From contig JAFVWV010000062.1 of the NCBI GenBank assembly GCA_017501495.1, positions 1-33,160 of the forward strand: DNA of 33,160 nt, in the 5' to 3' direction. Each line of letters begins with the position of its first letter. The stretch's first letter is position 1. Below are positions 1 to 9,341 of this stretch, piece after piece. Source of the DNA: Bacteroidales bacterium (GTDB lineage: Bacteria; Bacteroidota; Bacteroidia; Bacteroidales; P3). A program made the position numbers and the translations under genes. Below the pieces are notes generated by a model. It did no database searches. It was not told where the DNA came from and saw only the letters and a program-made list of their open reading frames with translations.

Positions 1-106
1 GGAGCGCATATCAACGATACATCAACGATATATCAACGATATTTCAACGATTGCAATCGTTGAAATATCGTTGATATATCGTTGATGTATCGTTGATATG
101 CGCTCC
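1..106. repeat. Perfect 106-bp palindrome with internal 11-bp repeats
   Basis: Bases 1-53 are the exact reverse complement of bases 54-106, with no loop. Each arm carries four copies of TCAACGA (starts at 11, 22, 33 and 44 in the left arm), spaced exactly 11 bp, about one helical turn. The ends are GGAGCGC and GCGCTCC. A second small hairpin (CCCGG, loop TACATG, CCGGG) follows at about 105-120. The left end coincides with the first base of the window, so the repeat may extend further or may be a fold-back at a contig end. No coding potential is seen. Its function is unknown. Confidence 0.9.
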
Positions 107-211
107 CGGTACATGCCGGGGCGCTATCTGCAGCACTGCGAACAATCTGTCTGACAGTTGCTTCGTCAAAAATAAAGGTTAAATTGTGTTTTTTTCATTC
201 CAATTTCATAA
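107..211. other. Non-coding AT-rich stretch between palindrome and gene remnant
   Basis: This stretch has no open frame with coding-like codon use. It becomes AT-rich around 165-218 (long T and A runs) and then switches abruptly to GC-rich coding-like sequence at about 218. No clear promoter with both boxes is seen. Confidence 0.5.
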
Positions 212-505
212 AAAAAATACACCCTCTGCGGCGTCGACACCACGCAGAGCCACTACGGCGTAAGCCTGCGTGCCTACTGCGCCTCGGCGGGCGACACCGG
301 CTGGAGCCCACTGCTTTGGGCGCCGATGGTGCAGAGCGACAACTCCATCGACGACGCAGAGACAGCACTGGCAGCCTCGGTGAAAGTCAATCCCAATACA
401 TCGTCGGGCACAGTGTCAGTGGAGTCGCACCACCTGCAAACGCATCATACTGCAATAGCCATATCGACAGGCACATACACACAGACACGGCAAAGAGCAA
501 AAAAA
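212..505 (+). pseudogene. Gene remnant, frame open but without a credible start
   Basis: The frame beginning after the TAA at 209-211 uses strongly GC-biased third positions like the neighbouring genes (for example GGC GTC GAC ACC, then TAC GGC GTA AGC CTG). It encodes a peptide containing YGVSLRAYCASAGDTGW and ending in a Thr/His-rich stretch before running into the downstream promoter region. There is no start codon before Met at 326, and the codon bias begins abruptly next to an AT-rich tract. I read it as an internal or C-terminal piece of a larger gene. I do not recognise the family. It could instead be a short real gene starting at 326. Confidence 0.4.
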
Positions 506-508
506 CTT

Positions 509-539
509 TTTGCCATGTCGGATTTTTTTTGTATTTTTG
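509..539 (+). promoter_or_regulatory. Bacteroidetes-type promoter for the 567-4372 operon
   Basis: A -33 box TTTG (509-512) is followed by exactly 19 bp and a -7 box TATTTTTG (532-539), matching TTTG-N19-TAnnTTTG. The ATG at 567 lies 27 bp beyond the -7 box. Confidence 0.75.
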
Positions 540-566
540 CACTTTAGAAATATTATAAATAAAATT

Positions 567-1388
567 ATGGCTAAAGGGAGAATATTGTTTGTCAATCAGG
601 AGATTATGCCTTTTTCCGAGGAGAGCGAGCTTGCTGCCATGGGTCGCTATTTGCCAGCCAAAATGCAGGAAATGGGGCGTGAGATCAGGGTCTTTATGCC
701 CAAATTCTGCAACATCAGCGAGCGCAAACACCAACTTCACGAGGTTATCCGCCTGAGCGGCATGAACCTGATTGTGAACAATTGCGACCGCCAGCTGATT
801 ATCAAGGTCGGTTCTATCCAAACGGCCCGCCTGCAGGTCTACTTCATCGACAACGACGACTACTTCGGCGCCTGCCCCGCCCCGACCCAGGACGACGGGA
901 CGCTGGCGCCCAACACCGACGAGCGCCTGCTCTTCTTCGGGCGCGGCACCTTGGAGGCTGTGCGCAAGCTGGCCTGGCAGCCGCACCTGATCAACTTCAC
1001 GGGCTGGTTTGCCGCCATGATTCCGTTCTACCTGCGACGCATCAACAAGGAGAACGCCTTCTTCAGCGGCACCAAAATGGTCATCACACTGATGGACGAC
1101 GCTTTCAGCGGCCCCATCCCCGGCGACCTGGAGCGCAAGATGAAGACCGACGGCGCCACCGCCAAAGACCTGCGCCTCTATGGCGACACCACCTACCTCG
1201 GCCTCATGAAGTCGGCCATCACCTACTCGCACGGCGTCATCATCGGGTCGCCCAACGCCAACCCTGAGCTGGTGGCCTTTGCCAAAGAGAACAAACGCGC
1301 CGTGCTCGACTACATCGACGACCGCGACGAATTCTACGCCCGCATCAACAAATTCTACGACTCAATCATTGGCCGCATAGACAACTGA
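567..1388 (+). CDS. Glycogen/starch synthase catalytic-domain protein (GT5-like)
   Basis: This 273-residue cytoplasmic protein opens with MAKGRILFVNQEIMPFSEES, the pattern of the N-terminal Rossmann domain of GT5 glycogen/starch synthases (RILFVxxEixPf). At under 300 residues it is much shorter than full glycogen synthases (about 480) and lacks the second, nucleotide-sugar-binding half. Short versions of this kind are, as I recall, common in Bacteroidales next to a DUF4270 gene, which is the arrangement here. Whether it has transferase activity is unclear. The ATG at 567 was chosen over the upstream in-frame ATG at 510 because the promoter lies between them. It is the first gene of a four-gene operon, and the next gene starts 5 bp after its stop. 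Confidence 0.85.
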   Translation: MAKGRILFVNQEIMPFSEESELAAMGRYLPAKMQEMGREIRVFMPKFCNISERKHQLHEVIRLSGMNLIVNNCDRQLIIKVGSIQTARLQVYFIDNDDYFGACPAPTQDDGTLAPNTDERLLFFGRGTLEAVRKLAWQPHLINFTGWFAAMIPFYLRRINKENAFFSGTKMVITLMDDAFSGPIPGDLERKMKTDGATAKDLRLYGDTTYLGLMKSAITYSHGVIIGSPNANPELVAFAKENKRAVLDYIDDRDEFYARINKFYDSIIGRIDN

Positions 1389-1393
1389 GAAAC

Positions 1394-2638
1394 ATGAAAC
1401 ACACGCTCAAGAGACTGCATCTGCTCACCGCACTGGCCCTCGCGGCCACCCTCGCCATAGGCTGCGCCGACGAGGAATCGGACCTCGGAGTGGGTCTGGT
1501 CGACCCCTCCACACTGTATTCGGGATGCCTCGACACCATCTACCCCACCGCCGCCTACTCCATCATCGACGACTCGCTGATGACCACCGGATACAGCTTC
1601 GGCATCATAGGCAACCACTCCGACGCCACCTACGGCACCGTCGGGTCGGTGCTCTACACCCAGATAGCCCTGCCGCCGGCATCGAGCAACATCGACTTCT
1701 CGCAGGTGACGATAGACTCCGTCATACTCTGCCTGACCACCGACGGTCTCTACCCCGACTCGGCGGCCACCTACAGCTTCCACTTCGAAGTGAAGCAGCT
1801 GGCCGAGCCAGTGCTGAGCGACACGCTCTACTACAGCAACCAGTCGCTGCCGGTCGACGAAGGGGCCACCTTCTTCGACGCCACCGTCAGCGTGGCGCCG
1901 ACCGACACCGTAGTGCGCCTGCGCATGGACAACGCCATACGCACCGTGCTGGCCCAGCAGGCCAGCGCCGAAGAGTTCACCACCCTCACCCGAGGCCTGC
2001 GCATACGCATTGTGCCCGACGGCGACATGGGCATGATGGGCATCAACTTCGCCGCCGTGCGCACCGGATTGACCACCTACTACCGCTACGGCGCCGACAC
2101 CATAGAAAGCGAATACACGTTCGTCATCGGCGATGGAGCCACGCACTTCACCCAATTCAGCCACGACTATAGCGGCACTGCATTCGCCTCGGCCGACAGC
2201 GTGGGCGGCGCCCAACGCCTCTACCTCGAACCGCTGGCGGGCCACCGCGTGGTGCTGAGCTTCGACCAAGCCGTGCGCGACTTCGCGGCAGCGCACCCAC
2301 GCGCCGCCATACACCACGCCGAACTGCGGCTGCAGCCCGACGCCACTGCCGACGACAACCGCCCCGGCCGCATCATCGGACTGCACAAAGTGGACGGTGA
2401 AGACAGCTACATCAACGACTTCCTGACCACCAGCGGAGACGGCACCTACAACACCGCCGACGGATGCTACCGGCTGCGCGTCACCCAGCACCTGCAGGGC
2501 CTGCTGCGCGACGGTGCCGACCCGCTGGGCACCCACCTTGTGCTCGACGCACGGCGCTCGGCCGCCCAGCGCACCGTCATCTGCGGCACCCAGGTTGCCG
2601 GCAAAGCTCCGCACATCATAATCGTCTACTCGGAATAA
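1394..2638 (+). CDS. DUF4270 family lipoprotein
   Basis: This is a 414-residue protein with a lipoprotein signal peptide: basic start MKHTLKRLH, hydrophobic core and lipobox LAIGC with Cys24 as the predicted lipidated residue. The mature part begins with DEESDLGVGLVDP, typical of the DUF4270 family of Bacteroidota surface lipoproteins. Its composition is rich in Asp, Thr and Tyr, as expected of a beta-rich exported protein. The molecular function of DUF4270 is not known. It starts 5 bp after the glycogen-synthase-like gene and is probably co-transcribed with it. The family assignment rests on the N-terminal pattern plus conserved gene order. Confidence 0.85.
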   Translation: MKHTLKRLHLLTALALAATLAIGCADEESDLGVGLVDPSTLYSGCLDTIYPTAAYSIIDDSLMTTGYSFGIIGNHSDATYGTVGSVLYTQIALPPASSNIDFSQVTIDSVILCLTTDGLYPDSAATYSFHFEVKQLAEPVLSDTLYYSNQSLPVDEGATFFDATVSVAPTDTVVRLRMDNAIRTVLAQQASAEEFTTLTRGLRIRIVPDGDMGMMGINFAAVRTGLTTYYRYGADTIESEYTFVIGDGATHFTQFSHDYSGTAFASADSVGGAQRLYLEPLAGHRVVLSFDQAVRDFAAAHPRAAIHHAELRLQPDATADDNRPGRIIGLHKVDGEDSYINDFLTTSGDGTYNTADGCYRLRVTQHLQGLLRDGADPLGTHLVLDARRSAAQRTVICGTQVAGKAPHIIIVYSE

Positions 2639-2663
2639 AAAAAACACCCACACAACAAGCACA

Positions 2664-3803
2664 ATGAAAAAACTCAGCATCATCCTGGCCTGCACAATCG
2701 CAGCGCTTGCCGCCCAGGCACAGACCCCCTACAGCAAGACATACAGCGGCACCAGCCAGCCCTCGGTCGAAGGCACGCTGAACGATGCCGGACGACGCAC
2801 CGGCACATGGAACTGGTATTACCCCAGCGGCAAGCTCTCGCAACAAGGCACATACACCAACGGCAAAAAGACCGGCACATGGTCCGTATACTACGACGAT
2901 GGCAGCCGCATGGCCGAAGAGTGCTACGGCACAGGCCTCAGCCGCACATGGTACCGCAACGGCGACCTGCACAGCGAGGTGAACGTCGTCGACGGCAAAA
3001 AGCAGGGATTGTACCGTGCTTGGCATCCCAACGGACAACTCGAAGAGCAAATCAACTACGTCAACGGCAGCCGCGAAGGCGAGACCACTCAATGGCACGA
3101 CAACGGACGGATGCGTTTCAAAGGCCAATACAAAGACAACGAACTGCAGGGCACAGCCATCTGGTGGCTGGCCAACGGCAGCAAAGACATGGAAGGCAAC
3201 ATGGTCAACGGTGAACAGGACGGCGAATGGTCGTTCTACTGGCGCACCAACGGCCGCCTCGGCATACGGGGCACCTACGCCGCCGGCAAAGAAATCGGCC
3301 TATGGACATACTACTACGAGACCGGCGAACGCTGGCGTGCAGGCAACTACCGCGCCGGCAAACGCGAAGGCACATGGACCACATGGTACGAAAGCGGAAA
3401 GAAACTGCACGAAGGCGAATATGCCAACGACAAAGAAGAAGGCCGGTGGACTGCATGGTATGAGAACGGCAAAGTAGACTACTACGGCAACTTCAGCCAA
3501 GGCCTCAAAGACGGTGAATGGCGCGGACTCTACGACGACGGTTCGGTGCGCTACATCATCCACTACACCGACGACGAGAAAGACGGCGAGGAGGTGCGCT
3601 ACTTCCCCAACGGCAAAGTCGAACTGCGCCAGAACTTCAGCAACGGTGTGCTCAACGGCAAATTTGAACGCTACAACGAGAGCGGTGCCCCGGTTGAGAA
3701 AGGCCAGTTTGCCAACGGCGAGAAAGAGGGCCGCTGGGTGTGGTACGACCAAGGACGTGAAGTATACAAAGCCAAATTCAAGGACGGGCAGGAGGTAAAA
3801 TGA
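2664..3803 (+). CDS. Secreted MORN-type repeat protein (YwqK-like)
   Basis: This 379-residue protein has a Sec signal peptide (MKKLSIILACTIAALAAQAQ, probable cleavage after AQA near residue 19). The rest is about fourteen tandem repeats of roughly 23 residues, with the pattern NGKxxGxWxxYYxxGxxxxxGxY. These repeats match the MORN-like family often labelled 'YwqK family antitoxin'. That label is a family name only, and no toxin gene lies next to it. The repeats form a beta-hairpin solenoid, so a binding or scaffold role in the periplasm or on the surface is plausible. It starts 25 bp after the DUF4270 gene. Its TGA overlaps the ATG of maf (ATGA), indicating translational coupling. Confidence 0.85.
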   Translation: MKKLSIILACTIAALAAQAQTPYSKTYSGTSQPSVEGTLNDAGRRTGTWNWYYPSGKLSQQGTYTNGKKTGTWSVYYDDGSRMAEECYGTGLSRTWYRNGDLHSEVNVVDGKKQGLYRAWHPNGQLEEQINYVNGSREGETTQWHDNGRMRFKGQYKDNELQGTAIWWLANGSKDMEGNMVNGEQDGEWSFYWRTNGRLGIRGTYAAGKEIGLWTYYYETGERWRAGNYRAGKREGTWTTWYESGKKLHEGEYANDKEEGRWTAWYENGKVDYYGNFSQGLKDGEWRGLYDDGSVRYIIHYTDDEKDGEEVRYFPNGKVELRQNFSNGVLNGKFERYNESGAPVEKGQFANGEKEGRWVWYDQGREVYKAKFKDGQEVK

Positions 3804-4372
3804 GATTGCTTCTGGCCTCGAAATCGCCCCGACGGCGGCAACTGCTGTCAGAGCTGGGATACCCTGTTGAATTCATAAACATAGACGTCGACGAGAGCCT
3901 TGGGGCCCACGTCGATGCCGACCGAGTGGCAGAGACACTTGCCCGACGCAAGGCCGCTGCCTGTCCAGCTCAGTCGCTGGCAGAAGGCGACGTGCTGGTG
4001 ACAGCCGACACTGTTGTGGTGCACCGCGACCAGGTGCTCGGCAAACCCAAAAGCCGGGATGAAGCCCTGATTATGCTACGCAGTCTGAGCGGCGACCGCC
4101 ATACGGTGTATACCGGAGTCTGCATGCGCTCGCGCGAACAGGAAGTGTCGTTTACAGAAGCCACAGACGTAGTATTCCGCCGCCTCGATGAAGATGACAT
4201 CGTCTACTATGTCGACAAATACCAGCCCTACGACAAAGCCGGTGCCTACGGCGTGCAGGAATGGATTGGCATGGTGGGAGTGAGCCGGCTGGAGGGATGC
4301 TACTATAACGTCATGGGGCTTCCCGTGGCCAGACTCTACGAAATACTCAAAAGCAAGTTTTTGTCAAGATAG
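3800..4372 (+). CDS. maf: Maf-family nucleoside triphosphate pyrophosphatase
   Basis: This 190-residue cytoplasmic enzyme is expected to hydrolyse non-canonical or pyrimidine nucleoside triphosphates (dTTP/UTP type) to monophosphate and pyrophosphate. It shows the N-terminal LASKSPRRRQLL motif (residues 5-16), the catalytic DTVV motif with Asp70, GKPKSRDEA (81-89) and the C-terminal QPYDKAGAYGVQ block (142-153). Length is normal for the family. Its ATG overlaps the stop of the MORN gene by 4 bp. The 3' end overlaps the convergent recQ reading frame by about 37 bp, so the two genes share their ends and no separate terminator is visible. Confidence 0.93.
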   Translation: MRLLLASKSPRRRQLLSELGYPVEFINIDVDESLGAHVDADRVAETLARRKAAACPAQSLAEGDVLVTADTVVVHRDQVLGKPKSRDEALIMLRSLSGDRHTVYTGVCMRSREQEVSFTEATDVVFRRLDEDDIVYYVDKYQPYDKAGAYGVQEWIGMVGVSRLEGCYYNVMGLPVARLYEILKSKFLSR

Positions 4373-6197
4373 ATTTCGCCGCTGTCGAGCATTCTGCGTA
4401 CAACATCAGCCACGCCAGCGTGACCGTCGTTCTCAAGCAGATGACGCAACTGCTGCGGACTGATACGGTTGGCTTCGAGCACGGCGCGTACGGCTTTTTC
4501 CGTGTCGGCAACACTATGTGCTGCCGGACGGCAGACATCGCAATGACCGCAATCACTGACGCCGTCGGTCTCGCCGAAATATGCCAGCAGTTGACGGCTG
4601 CGGCAGACAGTATCGCAAGCCATATAAGCCTCCATGGCATCGATACGCCGCCTGGCAGCTTCCTTGAGCACATTGTAGTTATCGTCGCCAAGGTAAATAT
4701 CGCCCTCGGCGATACGGGCCGACGAAAAGACTATCTGCGGCATGCGTGGACGCGGACGATATTCAACCACATGCATATCGTCGAGCCGCTTGAGCATGTC
4801 TCGTATAGTCTCGGCATCGGTAAAGCAATGGGCGGCCAATTTGCGCTCGTCGATGGGCGAGGTGGCAGTGAACAATCCCGGATAGAGCCGTATGGCAGCC
4901 TGCAGCATATCGCCATAGCGCATATTGTCTACTTGAAAACGATACAGTTCCTCACGTCCAAGAGGGATATACAAGGTTGAATATACCTGTTCTCGCTCGG
5001 GCAGAGAGACAAGGCCCTCGCGTTCGAGGAAACGGCAGGCGCTATAAAAGCCACGCGGCGAAAGGTTGTAAGTCTCGCACAGACGTTCGAGGTCGAAGTC
5101 ATGGGTACTGTCGGCGCCGCTGCCGACAGGTATCTGATAATAGTTGCAGATAGCACGATAGACGTTGCGGATGTACTTGACCGATGGAAAATCCTCATCG
5201 AAAGACTTGCCAAGACGAACATTGTCGCTGTCGCTGCAGATGAGTATCGCGTAGGCGCGTTCGCCATTGCGTCCGGCACGACCGGCTTCCTGGAAGTAGG
5301 CTTCAAGCGATTCGGGTGCATCAAGGTGTATCACAAAATGCACATCCGGCTTGTCAATACCCATGCCGAAGGCATTGGTGGCAACCATAACCTGCCGCTT
5401 GCCGTTCATCCAAAGCGACTGCCTGTGGTCACGTTCAGCGCCGTCGAGGCCTGCATGGTAAAACAAAGCGCTTATGCCTTCGGCTTCGAGACGCTCGGCC
5501 ACCTGACGCGTGTTGCGCCGACTGCGGGTATATACGATGCCGCATCCGCCGATAGAACGTATCAAACGTAGCAGACGTGTGGTTTTGTCTTCGTCGTGGA
5601 CAACAATATAACTCAAATTCGGGCGGGCAAATGACGTCTGAAAGCGATGGCGGCCTCGCATCTGCAGGCGGAATTCAATATCATCGACAACATCAGGTGT
5701 GGCAGTGGCGGTAAGGGCTATGAGAGGCGCCGATGAATGATACTTGCGCACCTCGGCAATCTGAAGGTATGGCGGACGGAAATCATACCCCCATTGCGAT
5801 ACGCAATGAGCCTCGTCGACAGCAATCATACATACCTTCATCTTGCGGAAATATTCGATAAACAAACGTTGACGCAAGCGTTCAGGTGATACATAAAGGA
5901 ATTTCAATGTACCTGACAGACAGTTGTTGAGCACGCCCGTAGTTTCCTGCAAACTCATGCCCGACACAATACAAGCTGCCTTGAGATGCCGCTCACACAA
6001 TTGCTGCACTTGGTCTTTCATGAGTGCTATCAGGGGCGAAACGACCACACATACACCATCCATCATCAATGCCGGCAGTTGATAGCATATTGACTTGCCG
6101 CCACCGGTGCAAGCACCGAATCAATAATTTCCTCCTGCCTGAGCCTGAATCTGTCGAACCCCCAATAGCGCTTGAGGAGCGAGTGTTTGTCAGCCAT
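4336..6197 (-). pseudogene. recQ: RecQ-family DNA helicase, frameshifted at Walker A
   Basis: The product would be an ATP-dependent 3'-5' DNA helicase. The main frame (from about 6069) carries DEAHCVSQWGYDFRPPY, TATATP, helicase motifs IV-VI (ATNAFGMGIDKPDVHFVIH, QEAGRAGRNG) and a zinc-binding Cys cluster (CRSRQ, then CGHCDVC). The natural start is the ATG at 6195-6197, giving MADKHSLLKRYWGFDRFRLR, the normal RecQ N-terminus. After residue Ala30 the frame is lost. The next bases encode TGGGKSICYQLPALMMDG (Walker A) in another frame. The segment GxDTLxLMP normally found between them is absent, equivalent to a 28-nt deletion. The start lies 2 bp after the stop of the upstream type IX protein gene. 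Either this is a real inactivation or a consensus error. Confidence 0.85.
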
Positions 6198-6199
6198 TT

Positions 6200-9172
6200 C
6201 TATCTGAGCAGGGTAACTGTGCCCGAACGCGAGTCGAGTTTTGGAGAATCAGGCTTCTTATAGTTGCACATATACACATACGCGCCCTGTTCACACGGCT
6301 CGCCGTCTTTCGTACCGTCCCATTCAAATGCAGGGTCGTCTGACGAAAAGACCAACTGGCCCAAGCGGTTGTAGATGTATATATGGAAGTATTCGTAGAC
6401 ATTGACACTATAAAGGCGGAACGTGGCATTCGCGTCGGCACTGCCAGGAGAGAAAACATTGGGCAACCAAGCCGAGAAGAACTTCACCGGAATACCGAAA
6501 CGATACTGTGTCGGGCACCCCAATGAGTTGTACGACGTGAGGTCGCCATATACAGTGTCTCTGCCAAGAGCCTCTTCAAAAGTATGCATCACACTGCGTC
6601 CAGTCACCGCCTCACCGTTTTCGAACAGCCACTCCGATGCCACACCGTATGTCGACACATCGGTCAGCGTTACTGTTGGATCGTCAGTGTCGACAAATTC
6701 CGGATCCACGCTCACGCGCGGAATAGGAGGCGGCAGTATGGTCACCGTCTTAGTCAGAGGAAGCGCATCGCAGTCGTTAGAGCCGTGACCGATCATCGTG
6801 TATACAGTGTTCCGCGTAGGGGCCACAATGATGACATCGGCGCTGTCCTGTCCGGCCAACGTCGGGTCGGCAGGCGAAGCGCTCCATGTATAGTGATCGG
6901 CCATATGGCCCTGAAGTGTGGCCGTCTGCCCAGGGCAGATACGTCCGTCTTCGGGCATCATCGTAAGCTGCGGTTTTACAAGATAGGCGTGTATGCTGTC
7001 CCAGGCGACACAACCTTGCGGACTTGTGACGCGTACATAGTATACCGAGGTGTCGGCATAAGGTACTACGCGCAGCGTATCGCCGGCAGGTATGCCGCCT
7101 GTGACACTGCCATAGGTACGCGACCATTCATAGGTGCAATCATCGACACCGAGCGTACGCACAACAGCATTTGTCTTGCTGCCTTCACACACTATGGTGT
7201 CGCCTCTCACCTCAAGGTCGGGATGCAGGAACACCGAGACGGTATCGTGAGCGCGGCCTTCGCACCACACAGTATCGCCTTCCACCAACGAGTCAAGATA
7301 GTACATACCATTACGCGCTATCAACTCGATGGGTTCGGTTCCGTGAGAGAATCCGCGTGTAATTTGACGGTTCTGTGCACCGGAGCCATAGATGGTGTCG
7401 TACTCGGCATTGGGACCGAAATCAGTATTCTCTTTAAGGAAAGTCCACCAACGTTCGCCGCCATCAGTCGAAGTGTCTGTGATTGTCGTCTCGTCGGCAT
7501 CGCAGAGTACGTGTTTCGATACCGTGAAACCAACCTTGGGGTTATGGAGCGGCGTGGTAAGGTAGAGCGCCTCGGAGTAGCACGTCGGATCCTGCGTATT
7601 GGTGCGCACGATATAACTCTGCACATCGGTATGCGTATCAAAGAAGTGTGTCACACTGTCGCCCGTCAGCACTGCGTATGGTTCGCCATCGCCAATGGTA
7701 TTGTTGTAGAAGGAATATGTAGTTGTCGAATCCACCACCAGAGTCGGGTCGCCCGGCACATAGCTGGTATTCTTTATCGATATGAAGCCGTCGCACGACA
7801 CGACTGTATCCACCGACATCGTAGGTTTGGTGTTCTGCACATTGACGTAGAGCGGAGTCTTGAAAGGCTTGCTTGGGTCAATCGCCGAAGTCATCAGGCA
7901 CCGGAATGTCTGAAGATTGCCGACAGAGTCGATGAGTGCCACTGTGTCTCCTGTGGCACTGGGACGACGCATCACGCGGAAGTCGTCAGCCGAAACATTA
8001 TAGTCGGCATGTCCCTGTGCTTCGGTACCGGAAGCAAGCGGACGAAAAGAGAAATAGCTATTCACGCCACCAGGATTGAGTGAAGTAACAGGATTGGCCA
8101 CGCCAAAATTGGAGACGCTCCACTCATAGTTGAGCATGCCTCGCGGAGCAGACAGTTTGGTGACATAGGTTGACATACCAGCCGGACAACCCGACTGCTT
8201 GATATCCATCTGGCGACATTCGCCCGCCACGTATGCATAGGCGCAATGTGCCGTATATGTGCAGTCGCGCACCAATATTTCGATGCGCGTCCGCTGGTAG
8301 AGGCAGTCGGAAAGGTTCATAACCACCTTCGACCAATTTTTGTAGTAAAAACCGCCACCCCACATGCCAGTTGATGTCGAGGCCCATCCGTTCTGTCCGA
8401 TGGTCACCTCGCCACAAGACGTAGTTGTCGGTGTCGAGGTGATATAGTATGCCAAAGTATCGCTTTTCTGCACCCATCCGGTATTGGCAGCGTTGCGTTC
8501 CATGACGCGAATAATCATTGCCGGATCGGCACACACGCCGTGGCCTGGTGCCTCGACAACGATGGCATAGTAGATGATGAATATGGCATTTTCAGTTGTC
8601 GGCACCAACTCATAGTAGAGTCCTGCAGCTTTGGTATCACCCAAACCGTCGCCAATACGTATAGAGCGAGTGATGCCGGTATTGATTATCTGGCCAGTAG
8701 TGTCGTTGGTATTGAACTGATCGGGTACAAACTTCAACTGGTTGTTCGTATTGGGGTCGCGGTTTACCTGACCTCCCGGAGCCTGCGACGTCGGGGTCAT
8801 GATGGCAAACTGTTTGGTGTTTTCGGGCAATGTGGCGCTGCCGCCATACGTAGCTCCCGATGTCACATTGGCCAATGCGCCGCCGGTATATATTGGATTG
8901 GACAGCACTATTCCTGTCTGAGCAGTCATCACATTGGGGGGCTGACCGTCACTGCAGTTGCACGCCGTATTGCCGCCGCTTTGATTAGCCGTCCCATTCT
9001 GGCCCGACCAGCAGTATGTCATACCACCGGTATCGTTTTCAAACTGAGCGGTGAAGTTCACCGGATTGTTCCATCCCGGACAGGCCACAGCCTGGCTCCA
9101 TTGTGCTACGGCATCGTATCCGACCACCATCGTGGTCAGCACAAACACTGTCATAAGCAGTATCTTCTTCAT
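6200..9172 (-). CDS. Large secreted PKD-type protein with type IX sorting domain (type B, gliding-associated)
   Basis: This 990-residue protein has a signal peptide (MKKILLMTVFVLTTMVVGYD, cleavage near AQW). Long beta-rich segments follow, with PKD/Ig-like patterns such as PQLTMMPEDGRICPGQTATL and TYEWSRTYGSVTGG-like stretches. The last roughly 92 residues (about 899-990) match the gliding-motility-associated C-terminal domain: LPNVFSPGSADANATFRLYS, then YNRLGQLVFSSDD, FEWDGTKDG and GAYVYMCNYK. Such domains direct export through the type IX secretion system. The ligand or target is unknown. It has a good AAAGGAGG-like sequence before the ATG and its own promoter. recQ follows 2 bp after its stop. 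Confidence 0.88.
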   Translation of the reverse strand: MKKILLMTVFVLTTMVVGYDAVAQWSQAVACPGWNNPVNFTAQFENDTGGMTYCWSGQNGTANQSGGNTACNCSDGQPPNVMTAQTGIVLSNPIYTGGALANVTSGATYGGSATLPENTKQFAIMTPTSQAPGGQVNRDPNTNNQLKFVPDQFNTNDTTGQIINTGITRSIRIGDGLGDTKAAGLYYELVPTTENAIFIIYYAIVVEAPGHGVCADPAMIIRVMERNAANTGWVQKSDTLAYYITSTPTTTSCGEVTIGQNGWASTSTGMWGGGFYYKNWSKVVMNLSDCLYQRTRIEILVRDCTYTAHCAYAYVAGECRQMDIKQSGCPAGMSTYVTKLSAPRGMLNYEWSVSNFGVANPVTSLNPGGVNSYFSFRPLASGTEAQGHADYNVSADDFRVMRRPSATGDTVALIDSVGNLQTFRCLMTSAIDPSKPFKTPLYVNVQNTKPTMSVDTVVSCDGFISIKNTSYVPGDPTLVVDSTTTYSFYNNTIGDGEPYAVLTGDSVTHFFDTHTDVQSYIVRTNTQDPTCYSEALYLTTPLHNPKVGFTVSKHVLCDADETTITDTSTDGGERWWTFLKENTDFGPNAEYDTIYGSGAQNRQITRGFSHGTEPIELIARNGMYYLDSLVEGDTVWCEGRAHDTVSVFLHPDLEVRGDTIVCEGSKTNAVVRTLGVDDCTYEWSRTYGSVTGGIPAGDTLRVVPYADTSVYYVRVTSPQGCVAWDSIHAYLVKPQLTMMPEDGRICPGQTATLQGHMADHYTWSASPADPTLAGQDSADVIIVAPTRNTVYTMIGHGSNDCDALPLTKTVTILPPPIPRVSVDPEFVDTDDPTVTLTDVSTYGVASEWLFENGEAVTGRSVMHTFEEALGRDTVYGDLTSYNSLGCPTQYRFGIPVKFFSAWLPNVFSPGSADANATFRLYSVNVYEYFHIYIYNRLGQLVFSSDDPAFEWDGTKDGEPCEQGAYVYMCNYKKPDSPKLDSRSGTVTLLR

Positions 9173-9239
9173 ATCCTTTTCCTCCTTTCGGACTGATTTT
9201 CAAACTATTCTTGGCAAATGCCCACTACTGTTCAATCAA

Positions 9240-9271
9240 CAAAAATAGTATTTTTTTTAAATTTTGTCAAA
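9240..9271 (-). promoter_or_regulatory. Promoter of the type IX secreted protein gene
   Basis: Read on the minus strand, TTTG (9271-9268) is followed after 20 bp by TATTTTTG (9247-9240), a near-consensus Bacteroidetes promoter, leaving a leader of roughly 60 nt before the ATG at 9172. The leader contains a GGAGG-type sequence 7-8 bp before the start. Confidence 0.65.
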
Positions 9272-9341
9272 CTTTTTCACCGTATAGACGCACAACAAGT
9301 CAAAACGTTACAAAAAAACGAATATTTTTTTTGCCGCACTG

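Noticed and set aside
1..106. CRISPR array
   Set aside because: The repeats are 7-bp cores at 11-bp spacing in mirror arrangement, with no spacers of CRISPR length and no cas genes nearby.
5101..5571. Plus-strand ORF opposite recQ
   Set aside because: Antisense to clear RecQ motifs and without any supporting signal.
6584..8083. Plus-strand open frame opposite the type IX secreted protein
   Set aside because: Shadow frame of the real minus-strand gene, with high Arg/His content and no start signals.
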